Notes under the pieces: model-generated
Seen by the model: the letters and a program-made list of their open reading frames with translations, nothing else
Databases searched by the model: none
What the model was told of the DNA's origin: nothing
Assembly: GCF_006442795.2 (NCBI RefSeq)
Contig: NZ_CP083956.1
Location: 4,317,501-4,381,500, forward strand
From: Mesorhizobium sp. B1-1-8
GTDB lineage: Bacteria > Pseudomonadota > Alphaproteobacteria > Rhizobiales > Rhizobiaceae
Direction of reading: 5' to 3'
Length of the DNA stretch: 64,000 bases
In this document: positions 41,247 to 50,042 of the stretch, one piece after another
Layout: each line of letters starts with the position of its first letter
Position numbering within the stretch: the stretch's first letter is position 1
Program-made: the position numbers and the translations under genes

Positions 41247-41291
41247 GGACGTGTATCGCAATCAGGCGAAGCAACTTTGGAGATGTCTCAG

Positions 41292-41609
41292 ATGATGAAG
41301 AAAATACTCGCAGCATCCGTCCTCACCATCGCGCTTGCCGGCTCGGCAATGGCGCAATCCAGCGGCACCGGCACCGGCATGGGTGCATCCGGCAACGGCG
41401 CGGTCGGCACCGGCTCCGGCGGAACCGGTGCTAGTGGCAGCGGTGGCGCTACCGTGACTCCGACCGATCCCAACGCAACGAATTCCACCACGCAGACCAA
41501 TCCCGCGAACGGCATGAACGACCGTTGCAAGGACACGAGTGGCAGCGACGCCGACAACAACACCCCCAGCGGCGCCATCACTTCGAACATGCAGAACTGC
41601 AACAAATAG
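41292..41609 (+). CDS. Small exported Gly/Asn-rich protein with two cysteines
   Basis: A 105-residue protein with a signal peptide (MMKKILAASVLTIALAGSAM, then AQ). The mature chain is Gly/Ser/Thr/Asn-rich with two Cys (NDRCKD and the C-terminal QNCNK). The signal sequence and C-terminal NC-x-K match the exported protein at 892, and both genes have an EcfG-type promoter, so they are likely paralogues in the same regulon. GGAG lies about nine bases before the ATG. Confidence 0.8.
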   Translation: MMKKILAASVLTIALAGSAMAQSSGTGTGMGASGNGAVGTGSGGTGASGSGGATVTPTDPNATNSTTQTNPANGMNDRCKDTSGSDADNNTPSGAITSNMQNCNK

Positions 41610-41668
41610 GCCGGCAGGCTGAAAAGCTTTTCGCGCCGAACAGCTCAAATCTCACTTCTGCTTGAGAG

Positions 41669-41694
41669 AGGGCCGCTTGCTACGGAGCGGCCCT
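41669..41694 (+). terminator. Intrinsic terminator-like hairpin
   Basis: AGGGCCGCT / AGCGGCCCT, 9-bp perfect stem with an 8-nt loop, 60 nt after the exported protein stop. Confidence 0.65.
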
Positions 41695-41734
41695 ATTCCA
41701 CCGCGTTGCCTTCTTCCACTTGCCGGGTCACCAG

Positions 41735-41770
41735 CAAAAAGCCCCGCCGGTGAGGCCGTCGGGGCTCTTT
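41735..41770. terminator. Second terminator-like hairpin (bidirectional)
   Basis: AAAAAGCCCCG..CGGGGCTCTTT with additional inner pairing, A and T tracts on both sides; may serve both the gene to the left and the convergent aminotransferase. The rest of 41771-41958 shows only a fragment of the 'catcgagggggaga' repeat. Confidence 0.6.
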
Positions 41771-41958
41771 CGCTAGAGCCGCAAAGGTGGGACTTCGCGG
41801 CCGGATGATCCAGGGGGTGTGGATCGGCGCGACCCTAGCCGAAGAATCGTGGCCGCCGACAATCACGCCTTTGCACCGGAAATCAATCCTTTGCGAGGAT
41901 GAGGTGACAGCCGGCTATGGAGGTAACGATCTGCCCCATCGAGGGGGAGACTGGCGCC

Positions 41959-43167
41959 CTAACCTCTCAGCAATTTCGCCAGCCTCGGCACACCCTCGCC
42001 CACGGCCCGCGCATCGGCCAGCGTGAACGACATTCGCAGCGTGTTGCGGCCGCTGCCGTCGGCATAGAAAGCGTTGCCGGGCACGAAGGCGACGCGCGCC
42101 TCCTTGACCGAGCGGGCCAGCAGTTCGGTGGCGTCGCTGCCTTCCGGCAGCGTCAGCCAGACGAACATGCCACCATCCGGCCGGCTCCAGCTGACGCCGT
42201 CGGGCATATTGGCCTCGAGCGCGGCAAGCAGGCCGTCGCGACGCCGGCGGTAGGCATCGACCAGTTTTTCGACCTGGCCGTCGAAGATGGTTTCGGCGAC
42301 GCGGTGCATGACCATCTGGTTGATCGACGGGCTGTGCAGGTCGGAGGCCTGCTTCATCAGCACCAGCTTTTCCGCCACATGGCGCGGCCCGCAGACCCAG
42401 CCGACGCGCATGCCTGGCGACAGTATCTTCGAGAAAGAGCCGCAATAGAGCGTGCGCGCCTCGTCGATGCCGCCTGAGCGCGCGCAGTCGAGCGCAAGGA
42501 TCGGCGGCACGCCCTCGCCGTCATAGCGCAGCGCGCGATAGGCGGCGTCCTCGATGACGGCGATATCGAGCTCGCCGGCGAGATCGAGCACCGCCTCGCG
42601 CTGCCTGGCGTCCAGCGTGTTGCCGGTCGGATTGGCGAAATCCGGCACCAGATAGGCGAATTTCACCCGCCCGCCATTCGCTGCCGCGGCGGCTCGATAG
42701 GCTCCCGGCGTCATGTTGCCGCCGGCCGTGTTCAGCCTGTCATAGCGCGGCTCATAGGCGTTGAAGGCCTGCAGCGCGCCGAGATAGGTCGGCCAGGTGA
42801 CCAGCGCCGTGTCGCCGGGCGACAGGAACAGCTTGCCGAGATAGTCGAGCGCCTGCTGCGAGCCGGAGGTGATGAAGATGTTGCCCTCGTCGCACTGGAC
42901 GCCGAGCGCGCTCATGTAATCGGCCAACCATTTGCGCAGCGGCAGAAATCCTTCGCTGACCTGGTATTGCAGGGCAGCGCCCGCCTCCGCGCCGCCGAGC
43001 ACTGCCTGATAGGCGTCGGCGATGGCCTCGGCCGGAAACAGCGACGGGTCCGGAATTCCGCCGGCGAACGAGATGATGTCGGGCTGGTCGAGCAGCTTGA
43101 GCAACTCGCGGATTTCCGAGGCCTTCATACGCGATGAGCGCGAGGCCAGAAGGTTCAACAGGGTCAA
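41959..43167 (-). CDS. PLP-dependent aminotransferase (2-aminoadipate aminotransferase-like)
   Basis: A 402-residue fold-type I aminotransferase. ALQYQVSEGFLPLRKWLADY, FITSGSQQALDYLGKLFLSP and YLVPDFANPTGNTLDARQRE are the class I/MocR-type aminotransferase segments. The PLP lysine is in YCGSFSKILSPGMRVGW. The N-terminal ASRSSRMKASEIRELLKLLD and SFAGGIPDPSLFP resemble LysN-type 2-aminoadipate aminotransferases and related enzymes that lack the MocR DNA-binding domain. The exact substrate is unresolved. Confidence 0.88.
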   Translation of the reverse strand: MTLLNLLASRSSRMKASEIRELLKLLDQPDIISFAGGIPDPSLFPAEAIADAYQAVLGGAEAGAALQYQVSEGFLPLRKWLADYMSALGVQCDEGNIFITSGSQQALDYLGKLFLSPGDTALVTWPTYLGALQAFNAYEPRYDRLNTAGGNMTPGAYRAAAAANGGRVKFAYLVPDFANPTGNTLDARQREAVLDLAGELDIAVIEDAAYRALRYDGEGVPPILALDCARSGGIDEARTLYCGSFSKILSPGMRVGWVCGPRHVAEKLVLMKQASDLHSPSINQMVMHRVAETIFDGQVEKLVDAYRRRRDGLLAALEANMPDGVSWSRPDGGMFVWLTLPEGSDATELLARSVKEARVAFVPGNAFYADGSGRNTLRMSFTLADARAVGEGVPRLAKLLRG

Positions 43168-43301
43168 GGCGCACCTCCCGCGGGACGAGTTTTGCGTTTA
43201 GGTCAAGATGGCTGACCTATTATCAGGCTTTTCCAGCGAAATGAATAGCCCAGTAACGCAAACGCGCGCAGGCCAATCGCCGGACGCGCCCATTCGCCGG
43301 A

Positions 43302-43326
43302 GGAACCTATGGTCGACCAGCGCGTT
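43302..43326 (+). promoter_or_regulatory. EcfG-type stress promoter, GGAAC-N16-CGTT
   Basis: GGAAC (43302-43306), 16-nt spacer, CGTT (43323-43326), full consensus, 102 nt before the ATG at 43429. Confidence 0.65.
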
Positions 43327-43428
43327 TATTTGGCTGTCCCCGAATATAAGCTACCTCTAATTCAGCTACCATTGGCGGTACTGGTCAAGGCGCTTCGCTC
43401 GGGGTCACCATGATGGGGAGGTACAGAC

Positions 43429-43704
43429 ATGAAAACGAAGACTGCGCTTCTGAGCCTATTGACTGCCTCGGTCATCACCGGCACGGCGTTTGCCGGTATG
43501 CTCGACGAGCCGAAGATGATGGCTCCCTTTTTTACCGATAAGACCATGAAGACAATGAAGTCGGACGCCCAGATGAAGAAGGTCTGGGCCAACATGTCGA
43601 AAAAGAACCAGGCGGCGATGATGAAGGAATGCAACGACCCGTCAATGAGCAAGCCGCATGCCGAATTCTGCGCGAAGCTGAACGCGCTGGCCGGTCACGC
43701 CTGA
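43429..43704 (+). CDS. Small exported Met/Lys-rich protein
   Basis: A 91-residue protein with a signal peptide (MKTKTALLSLLTASVITGTA, cleavage after FAG or so). The mature part is amphipathic with many Met and Lys (KTMKTMKSDAQMKKVWANMS) and two cysteines. Met-rich stretches may bind copper, by analogy only. A full-consensus EcfG-type promoter precedes it. AGGTAC is the weak Shine-Dalgarno before the ATG. Family not recognised. Confidence 0.75.
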   Translation: MKTKTALLSLLTASVITGTAFAGMLDEPKMMAPFFTDKTMKTMKSDAQMKKVWANMSKKNQAAMMKECNDPSMSKPHAEFCAKLNALAGHA

Positions 43705-43931
43705 CATCGCCGGGCAGGTGCCGGCTGCATCCTGGCAGCCGGCGCAACGACTGTGGCAGCCCATAACACGGGTAGCGGTTCATCGGCATGCCGCGGGCTC
43801 GGCTGCGATCGATCCCAAACATTTTAGCGACCACGAATAGAAATTCGTTGCGCGCCCGTATCGCGGATGCAAACCTCGTTGCGGCGGACCAGGAAGAAAA
43901 AGGAAAACTGGTCCAAACCGGTGGGGAAGCA

Positions 43932-44672
43932 ATGACACTCGAACTTATCGGAGCCGGGTTCGGCCGCACCGGAACGTGGTCGACATTCGCAGCGCTGAAC
44001 AAGCTCGGCCTGCCGAGCTACCACATGCAGGAAGTCATCATCAACAAGACCAACAAGGGCCATCTCGATTTCTGGCGCAAGGTGGCCAACAGCCCGCCGG
44101 GCAGCCAGCACGACTGGAACCGGGTGTTCGCCAACTACAAGGCGACCGTCGACAATCCGGGCTGCTGCGTCTGGAGGGAATTGATGGCCGCCTACCCGGA
44201 AGCCAAGGTGCTGCTGACGCTGCACCCGCGCGGCGCCGAGGCCTGGTACGAAAGCACCATCGACACCATCTACTTCACCGAAAATGTCTGGCAGTTCAAG
44301 GTGCTCGAATGGCTGACGCCGTTCGGCCGGAAGTTCGGCGACATGTCGAGAAAGCTGGTCTGGGGCCGCACGCTGAAGGGCGTGATGGGCGACCGCGACA
44401 AGGCCGTGGCGCGCTACAATTCCTATATTGACGAGGTGAAGGCTGCGGTGCCGGCCGACAAGCTGCTGGTGTTCAAGGTGAGTGACGGCTGGGCGCCGCT
44501 CTGCGATTTCCTCGATGTCGCGCAGCCCAACGAACCGTTCCCCAACCTCAACGACCGCGCCTCGATCAAGAAGATCATCGGCGACATCATCAAGGGCGCC
44601 TACATCATGCTTGCCGCCTATATAGCGGCGGTGGCGCTGGTGATCGGCGGGCTATGGTGGTGGCTGGAGTAG
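43932..44672 (+). CDS. Sulfotransferase-family protein with C-terminal membrane anchor
   Basis: A 246-residue protein. LIGAGFGRTGTWSTFAALNK is the PAPS-binding P-loop of the Sulfotransfer_4-type family. YPEAKVLLTLHPRGAEAWYE gives the 3'-phosphate-binding region, and KLLVFKVSDGWAPLCDFLDV the conserved loop. The last about 20 residues form one membrane helix (LAAYIAAVALVIGGLWWW), which would tether it. The sulfate acceptor is unknown. ATG 43932 follows GGGGAAG. Confidence 0.82.
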   Translation: MTLELIGAGFGRTGTWSTFAALNKLGLPSYHMQEVIINKTNKGHLDFWRKVANSPPGSQHDWNRVFANYKATVDNPGCCVWRELMAAYPEAKVLLTLHPRGAEAWYESTIDTIYFTENVWQFKVLEWLTPFGRKFGDMSRKLVWGRTLKGVMGDRDKAVARYNSYIDEVKAAVPADKLLVFKVSDGWAPLCDFLDVAQPNEPFPNLNDRASIKKIIGDIIKGAYIMLAAYIAAVALVIGGLWWWLE

Positions 44673-44689
44673 CCCTCCGGCGACCGGCC

Positions 44690-44795
44690 CTGTCGTTCCC
44701 CAAAACCGCTGCGCATTTTTGGGCGACATGCCTCTGTTTTCACGCATGTCGTTCTCCCAAAACCGCTGCGCACTTTTGGGCGACATGCTTTACTT
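44690..44795. repeat. Palindromic intergenic repeat, two units (AAGCATGTC family)
   Basis: Two tandem units of 'cccaaaaccgctgcgca(t/c)ttttgggcgacatgc', a variant of the family at 2361 and 13560. It lies between the sulfotransferase and the DUF1127 gene. Confidence 0.75.
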
Positions 44796-44950
44796 CAGAA
44801 CGGCAAGCGGATTTCGTCGGCCTTCTCCCTCTCGGACCAGCCGATGTCCCTCTGGATCTCCGGCGGCAGTTGGTTCAGCTCACGCGTCGTACGCCGGAGC
44901 TTGGTGGCCCGCGCAAAGGCGGCCCGGATTCGGCTAAGGCTTTTAAACAT
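44795..44950 (-). CDS. DUF1127 small protein
   Basis: A 51-residue basic protein starting MFKSLSRIRAAFARATKLRR, ending in the DUF1127 motif (TTRELNQLPPEIQRDIGWSE). DUF1127 proteins are typically under 50 residues, abundant in Rhizobiales and linked to RNA turnover and stress or phosphate adaptation. GGAGG lies five to six bases before ATG 44950. The 44951-45341 gap contains a short minus-strand frame (45106-45294) that I do not defend. Confidence 0.85.
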   Translation of the reverse strand: MFKSLSRIRAAFARATKLRRTTRELNQLPPEIQRDIGWSEREKADEIRLPF

Positions 44951-45341
44951 CGCGACCTCCATAATCAGCGGCGGAAAGACCCGGTGCCGCCCGTTCACCG
45001 GGCCGGCGCTGCTTTTGGAGTGCGTCTGTATCCGGTCGATTGCGCGCGAACGGTGAACGACTTCACAGAACCGCGCCGGCCTGAAACATTTGCACGCAAA
45101 CTAATCTACAGCACCGCCCGGCGGACCTTGCGGTCGTTGATCAGTCGCTGCCACGCCTGCCATATTCCGCGTTCACGGAAGTTTCCGCGCGCAAAAAATG
45201 TGCGATGGTTTATCCGCGGTACGAGGCCGCCGTGGTCGACGCGGACGCCCAAGCACATCCCCAACAATGCGCCCCCAACGGCTGCGTCGACCATGCAAGG
45301 CCAAACGGCGACCTCTGGGTCGCCATTTTTGTCAGGGCAAA

Positions 45342-45797
45342 TCAGGCCTGCGTCGCGGCGTATTGCGCGACCAATCCCTCATACTCCTCGAAAGCCGGCA
45401 GCGCCGCGTAGCTGTGCATGGCGGGCGTCGTCGCCCAGGGCAGCTTCTCGCTGGTCCAGGTCTCGATGAAGGGCGTGAACCAGCTCGGATCGTCGAGCAT
45501 GGTCGGGCGCAGATTGACGAACCAGTCGAGCCCTTCGGGCCGGGTGAATATCCAGCTCATGCAGTGGCCGCAGAAGTAATGTTTCGACGCGCCATGCAGC
45601 CCGCCGATCACCGGCTCGCCCTTGGTCACCTCGAAGCCCTGCGAAGGAATGGCGGCGCTCAGCGAAAAAGCACTTGCCGACATCGACTGGCAGCCGGTGC
45701 AGTGGCAGGCCATGGTGAGCAAGGGTTTTGCCGAAATCCTCAGGCGCACGCGGCCGCAGCGGCAGCCGCCTTCGGCGGGCAGGTTGGGGCTTGGCAA
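45342..45797 (-). CDS. GFA (glutathione-dependent formaldehyde-activating)-family zinc protein
   Basis: A 151-residue protein with the GFA zinc pattern: GGCRCGRVRL (CxCG), ACHCTGCQSMSASAF (CxxC), and HYFCGHCMSWIF (CxxC). The family includes glutathione-dependent formaldehyde-activating enzyme and related zinc proteins, many of uncertain function. The TTG start at 45797 is supported by GGAG six bases upstream. It follows the isochorismatase gene by 15 bp, so they are likely cotranscribed. Confidence 0.88.
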   Translation of the reverse strand: MPSPNLPAEGGCRCGRVRLRISAKPLLTMACHCTGCQSMSASAFSLSAAIPSQGFEVTKGEPVIGGLHGASKHYFCGHCMSWIFTRPEGLDWFVNLRPTMLDDPSWFTPFIETWTSEKLPWATTPAMHSYAALPAFEEYEGLVAQYAATQA

Positions 45798-45812
45798 AGG
45801 CGGTCTCCGTGG

Positions 45813-46361
45813 TCAGTTGGTCAGCGATGCGGTCGTCGCCAGCCGCACGCCATCCTTCTCGAAGGCTGCGTTGTGGCGGGCGATGATCTCCGGCGCCCTC
45901 TCCGTCTGGCTGTCAAGCGTCGAGTGGGCGTCGGAGACCACGGTGACGCCGAGCCCTTCGGCAAAGGCACCCTTAACGGTCGCAGCAATGCAGAAGTCGG
46001 TCTGCGCGCCGAGCAGCACGACTTCCCGGGCACCCTGCCCCACCACCCATTCGGCAAGGGCCGGGTTGGAAAACGCATTACCGACGCTCTTGGAAAAAGT
46101 CGGCTCGTCGGCGGCCTGGCCGAGCGCCGGCCATACCGGCCAGCCGGAAGCGCCCGGCGCCAGCGGTTCGCCGACCGGCCCATCGTGGCGGACGAAGGCG
46201 ACCTTGCGGCCGCTGCGCCGCGCCCAGTCGATCACCGCGCGGGCGCGCTCGGCGATGGTCTCGGCATCGTGGATCGGCGGCTCGAGCAGGCCGTCAAACA
46301 TGCCGGTCTGGAGATCGATGACGATGAGCGGCGCGGCGGCGGAAGGGGCGGAGGATGGCAT
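45813..46361 (-). CDS. Isochorismatase-like cysteine hydrolase
   Basis: A 182-residue cysteine hydrolase. Catalytic Asp in LIVIDLQTGMF, Lys in TFSKSVGNAF and nucleophile Cys in GAQTDFCIAATVKG. This triad defines the isochorismatase/nicotinamidase superfamily; the natural substrate is unknown. The cis-peptide region is in ARSGRKVAFVRHDG-like RRSGRKVAFVRHDG. Same operon as the GFA protein. The IS481-type element inserted 38 bp upstream of its start. Confidence 0.88.
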   Translation of the reverse strand: MPSSAPSAAAPLIVIDLQTGMFDGLLEPPIHDAETIAERARAVIDWARRSGRKVAFVRHDGPVGEPLAPGASGWPVWPALGQAADEPTFSKSVGNAFSNPALAEWVVGQGAREVVLLGAQTDFCIAATVKGAFAEGLGVTVVSDAHSTLDSQTERAPEIIARHNAAFEKDGVRLATTASLTN

Positions 46362-46399
46362 GGCGCGAAGATAACGTGGGCAGGGGATGGGTCAAGGTT

Positions 46400-47728
46400 T
46401 GTCCAGCCGATAGATGGGTAACACTTTGAACCGGATACATGGGTTACAGTTTTCTCCCTGAGTTGCTGTCCGCCGCAGTGCCGTCTGGTCGGGGTTGAAC
46501 GGCACTGCGGCGGACCAGTTTCTTGTGTCGGCCGTCAATGAAGCCGAGCGGATGGGCATAGAAGTGGAGTGCCCATTCCCCATTCTCGGTCTCGGTTGCG
46601 GCAATCGCTTCACCGGCCAGCGCTTTTGAGACGTAGATGAAGTCGCCGTTCCACTTGATCTCGCCGTTTTGGCGCACGCTGCGCACCGCAGCTTCGGCCG
46701 GATAGTCCGGCTCTGGTGTCGTCTTCGGCATGGCGCGGGTCGAGGGGCGGTAATGCTGTGCCGGCGTGTCCATACCCAGCGCCTCGTGCGGGCGCTCCTC
46801 GTTATACTCGCGCCGGAAAGCCTCGAAAGCCCGAGCCTGGGCGGCCCTGTCGGCCTCCGGCGCCTTGGCCAGCGGCAGCATGGTCAGGTGGAAGCGCTCA
46901 TGGCATCCGTTCTGCTGCGGTTTGCCCGGCTGAATGCGCTCCAGCACGATACCGAGCTTGATGAAGCGCACCGCAAGCGGCGTCAGCCCGGTGACGCCGG
47001 CTGACGCGAACGGCGCCCCATTGTCGCTTCTGAACCGATCCGGCAGGCCATGCTCCTCGAATGTCCGTTCAAACACCGGCCAGGCTTCACCCTCCGACGT
47101 CGAGCCGATCGCCGCCAGCGCCAACAGGTAGCGGCACGCCCCATCCATCACCGTCAGCGGCTCGCAGCGCCAGCCGTCGCCGGTCCGGAACCAGCCCTTG
47201 TGATCTCCCGTCCACAGCGCGTTCGCCGCCTCAGGCTCCGGCCATGGACCGTTGCCCGCCGCTCTCCAGCGCGCGCGCCGACGCCCGACAAGGCCATGCC
47301 GCTTCAGAATCTCGCCGGCTGTCGACACCGCCGGCCAGCTGCAGCTGGGCTCCGCCCGCTTCAGCCGGGCCATGATCTTCTTCGGCCCCCACAGCGGATG
47401 CGCTTCCTTCTGCGCCACGATCCGCTCCACCAGCTCCGCTGCCGTGGCACGGCCGTGCTCGAGCGGCGCCCGCGGCTGGTCGTGCAGGCCTTCCGGCCCG
47501 AACGCCCGGTAACGTCCAAGCCATTTGTAACCGGTCTTGCGCGAGATCTCGAAGGCAGCACAAAGCTGCGTCATCGTCTCCTCGCCAGATAGGCATTCCG
47601 CAACAAAACGAAGCCGCTCATCCATGAGCCCAGTCTCTCGCCAAACCATCGCCGGTCCTCCCGGCGGACAAGAAAACTGTCACCCATCTAATCGGTCCAT
47701 TCTGTTACCTATCTATCCGGTTCGGACA
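46400..47728. mobile_element. IS481-family insertion sequence, complete
   Basis: A 1329-bp element with imperfect terminal inverted repeats that start TGTCC at both ends (left 46400 onward, right ending 47728) and share GATAGAT.GGTAACA and ATGGGT.ACAGTTTTCT blocks. A 4-bp direct duplication GGTT flanks it (46396-46399 and 47729-47732). It holds one apparently intact transposase. Confidence 0.88.
46444..47649 (-). CDS. IS481-family transposase
   Basis: A 401-residue IS481 transposase. N-terminal helix-turn-helix (TQLCAAFEISRKTGYKWLGR). DDE core: D in LWTGDHKGWFRTGDGW, D in FRSDNGAPFAS, E in GKPQQNGCHERFHLTML. The conserved REYNEERPHEALGMDTPAQ end motif is the IS481 signature. The start 47649 has GGAGGACCGGCG upstream. 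Confidence 0.92.
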   Translation of the reverse strand: MVWRETGLMDERLRFVAECLSGEETMTQLCAAFEISRKTGYKWLGRYRAFGPEGLHDQPRAPLEHGRATAAELVERIVAQKEAHPLWGPKKIMARLKRAEPSCSWPAVSTAGEILKRHGLVGRRRARWRAAGNGPWPEPEAANALWTGDHKGWFRTGDGWRCEPLTVMDGACRYLLALAAIGSTSEGEAWPVFERTFEEHGLPDRFRSDNGAPFASAGVTGLTPLAVRFIKLGIVLERIQPGKPQQNGCHERFHLTMLPLAKAPEADRAAQARAFEAFRREYNEERPHEALGMDTPAQHYRPSTRAMPKTTPEPDYPAEAAVRSVRQNGEIKWNGDFIYVSKALAGEAIAATETENGEWALHFYAHPLGFIDGRHKKLVRRSAVQPRPDGTAADSNSGRKL

Positions 47729-47777
47729 GGTTGGGGTAATCTCCCCCCTCGGGGGGGAGATCAGCAGCTTCAGCGCC

Positions 47778-49790
47778 TCATTCAATCCCGCCGGTCACAA
47801 CATATGCTCCGGCGGCGCGTCCATCCGGCAGCCGCACAATCGCCGTGACGATCGAGCCGTAGGAACCACGCCAGACACTGTGGAAGCCTTGATGCGTGGA
47901 AGCCGGGACAACAGCGCGACCGGTGTACCGGTTGTCGCTTGCCTGCAGGATAACCGGCTCGCCGTTGACATGGACCTTGACGGCAGCCGGCTCGCCCGCC
48001 TCGATGTCCAGCGCAATCGCGATCTCGTCCATGTCGCCGGCGCGGGTCGTCTCAGCAGCCAGCGTAAGGCTAAGCGGTGTGTCGCCAGTACGGCGCGTCA
48101 CCCCGCCTTCGCCTGCAAACACATCGTCCGCCAGCGCCGGCGTGCGCGGCGGGACGGTGCGGCGCCTTGTTGCGCGCTCATAGTCGCCGGCGATGGTGAG
48201 CAGCGCCACATCGTCATGGGCCTTGCTGGCGAAGGTTAGCCCGACCGGCATTCCGATATCGGCCATCGCGCCCATTGGCACGGTCACCGTCGGGATGCCG
48301 AGATGGCGCCAGACCAGATTGCCGTTGGCGACCCAGGTGCCGTTGCGCCAGGCAAGGGCGGCGGAGGCCTCGTTGACGTCGGCATCGGCAGGACCGACAT
48401 CGGCGACCGCGGGCAGCACCACGGCGTCGAGCCCGTTCGCATCCAGCCAGTCCTCGAAGTCGATGCGGCGCGTTTCCTCCAGTCCCTTGAGTCCGTCCTT
48501 GATGGCGGGAATGTCCTTCAGCGGCGTCACGCCGCGCTTCGCCCGCTCGACGTAGTCGGCGAGGTCGAAATCGGCGCCGCCATAGCGGTCGGGCAGCGCG
48601 CCCGGTGGCTGCGGGAAAATCTTCGGACCGTCGACAGCGCTTAGATCGGGGATGGCGAGGTCGGCGTTGGCGCGCAAAAAGTCGTCCCAGGACCAGATCG
48701 AGAGGTCCCAGATTTCGCGTTCGGAGAATTCCTCCGGCACCAGCCCGCGATCGGCCATGGTTTTCGCGCCGGGGCGGTCGCGCTCATAATTCGAGACGAC
48801 AGGGAAATCGACCTCGACCACTTCGGCGCCCAGCGCTTCGAGATCGGCCGCCGCATGCCGCCATAGGTCGAGCACCGAGGCGCGGGTCTCGATCGGCCTG
48901 TCGCCAGCGCTGTCCTTGCCGATATACATTTTCGGCACGCCGAGCCGCTTGCCTTTTAGCGAGCCCTCCAGCCTGAGCCCGGCATAGCTCGGCGGCCGGA
49001 GCGCCGAAGCTTTCGCGATAGGCACCCAGGGCTGCACGCGCCAGAAATCGCCGCGCGTCTCGGTATCGTCGGCGACGATCACGTCCAGCAATTCCAGCAT
49101 ATCCGGCACGCTGCGCGTGTGCGGCACCACCACGTCCATGGTCGGCACCAAGGGCCAATTGCCGCGTACAGAGATGACGCCACGGGACGGCGTGTAGGCG
49201 ACCAGCGCATTATTGGAGGCCGGCGCGCGGCCGGACGACCAGGTTTCTTCGCCCAGCCCGAAGGCGGCGAAGCTGGCGGCGGTGGCGGTGCCCGAACCGT
49301 TGGACGAGCCGGAGGCGAAGGCGGCAGGGAGATAGTCCTTGTTGTAAGGGCTTTCGGCGCGGCCATAGACGCCGCGCTGCATGCCGCCATTGGCCATCGG
49401 CGGCATGTTGGTGAGCCCGATCAGCACCGCACCCGCGGCGCGCAGCCTGGCGATGGTGAAGGCGTCTTCGCCGGCGACGAGATGCTCGAAGGCCGGCGAG
49501 CCGGCGGCGACCGTCAGGCCCCTGGCTTTGTAGCTGTCCTTGGCGGTGTATGGGATGCCGTCGAGCGGACCGAGCACGCTGCCCTTGCGGCGGCGGCGGT
49601 CGGAGGCTGCTGCTTCCTCGAACATGTTGGGATTGAGGATTGGCAGGGCGTTGAGTGCTATGCCGTGGCGATCGTAATGGGCAATACGCCTGAGATATGC
49701 GCCGACCAACTCGACACTGGTGACGGTGCCGTCCTCCAGCGCGCGGCGCAAGTCGGCGATCGAGGCTTCGACGAGGTGGAGGTCGGTCAT
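47778..49790 (-). CDS. Amidase-signature family protein with C-terminal extension
   Basis: A 670-residue protein. Residues about 5-540 form an amidase-signature domain: catalytic Lys in YTAKDSYKARG, Gly/Ser-rich region FASGSSNGSGTATAASFAAF with cis-Ser and the nucleophile region GLGEETWSSGRAPAS. In canonical amidases the last segment is DTGGSxRxPA; here it is ETWSSGRAPA, so the tyrosine-like substitutions deserve a check. The final 130 residues (EAGEPAAVKVHVNGEPVILQ) are an extra beta-rich domain. The substrate is unknown; it is a single gene. Confidence 0.82.
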   Translation of the reverse strand: MTDLHLVEASIADLRRALEDGTVTSVELVGAYLRRIAHYDRHGIALNALPILNPNMFEEAAASDRRRRKGSVLGPLDGIPYTAKDSYKARGLTVAAGSPAFEHLVAGEDAFTIARLRAAGAVLIGLTNMPPMANGGMQRGVYGRAESPYNKDYLPAAFASGSSNGSGTATAASFAAFGLGEETWSSGRAPASNNALVAYTPSRGVISVRGNWPLVPTMDVVVPHTRSVPDMLELLDVIVADDTETRGDFWRVQPWVPIAKASALRPPSYAGLRLEGSLKGKRLGVPKMYIGKDSAGDRPIETRASVLDLWRHAAADLEALGAEVVEVDFPVVSNYERDRPGAKTMADRGLVPEEFSEREIWDLSIWSWDDFLRANADLAIPDLSAVDGPKIFPQPPGALPDRYGGADFDLADYVERAKRGVTPLKDIPAIKDGLKGLEETRRIDFEDWLDANGLDAVVLPAVADVGPADADVNEASAALAWRNGTWVANGNLVWRHLGIPTVTVPMGAMADIGMPVGLTFASKAHDDVALLTIAGDYERATRRRTVPPRTPALADDVFAGEGGVTRRTGDTPLSLTLAAETTRAGDMDEIAIALDIEAGEPAAVKVHVNGEPVILQASDNRYTGRAVVPASTHQGFHSVWRGSYGSIVTAIVRLPDGRAAGAYVVTGGIE

Positions 49791-49889
49791 GATTGTCCCG
49801 AGATCGTGCGGCTGGAAGGACGGCTCGCAACCTCGCATCGCGCGCTGTTGTTGTCACGCCTCAAAGAGCTGGGCGACGTCGAAGCTGCT

Positions 49890-50040
49890 GATCTCCCCCC
49901 TTGAGGGGGAGATGGCCGGCAGGCCAGAGGGGTCGCCTCGCATAAAGCGCCAACCTCCATCTCCGCAGGAGGCCGGGCCCAGTCGAACCGACCCCCTCTG
50001 TCGCCTTCGGCGACATCTCCCCTCAAGGGAGGAGATTTGG
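49890..50040. repeat. Intergenic repeat pair
   Basis: 'ctccccccttgagggggagatggccggcaggccagaggggtcgcc' and the inverted 'cgaccccctctgtcgccttcggcgacatctcccctcaaggg' around a 50-bp spacer; same modules as 40386-40550. Between the amidase and the dehydrogenase operon. Confidence 0.8.
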
Positions 50041-50042
50041 TG

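Noticed and set aside
45106..45294. Minus-strand frame of 62 codons
   Set aside because: Partly hydrophobic but no ribosome binding site and no recognisable family; may be a gene fragment.
45198..46421. Plus-strand frame of 407 codons
   Set aside because: Antisense of the GFA and isochorismatase genes, whose catalytic motifs are intact.
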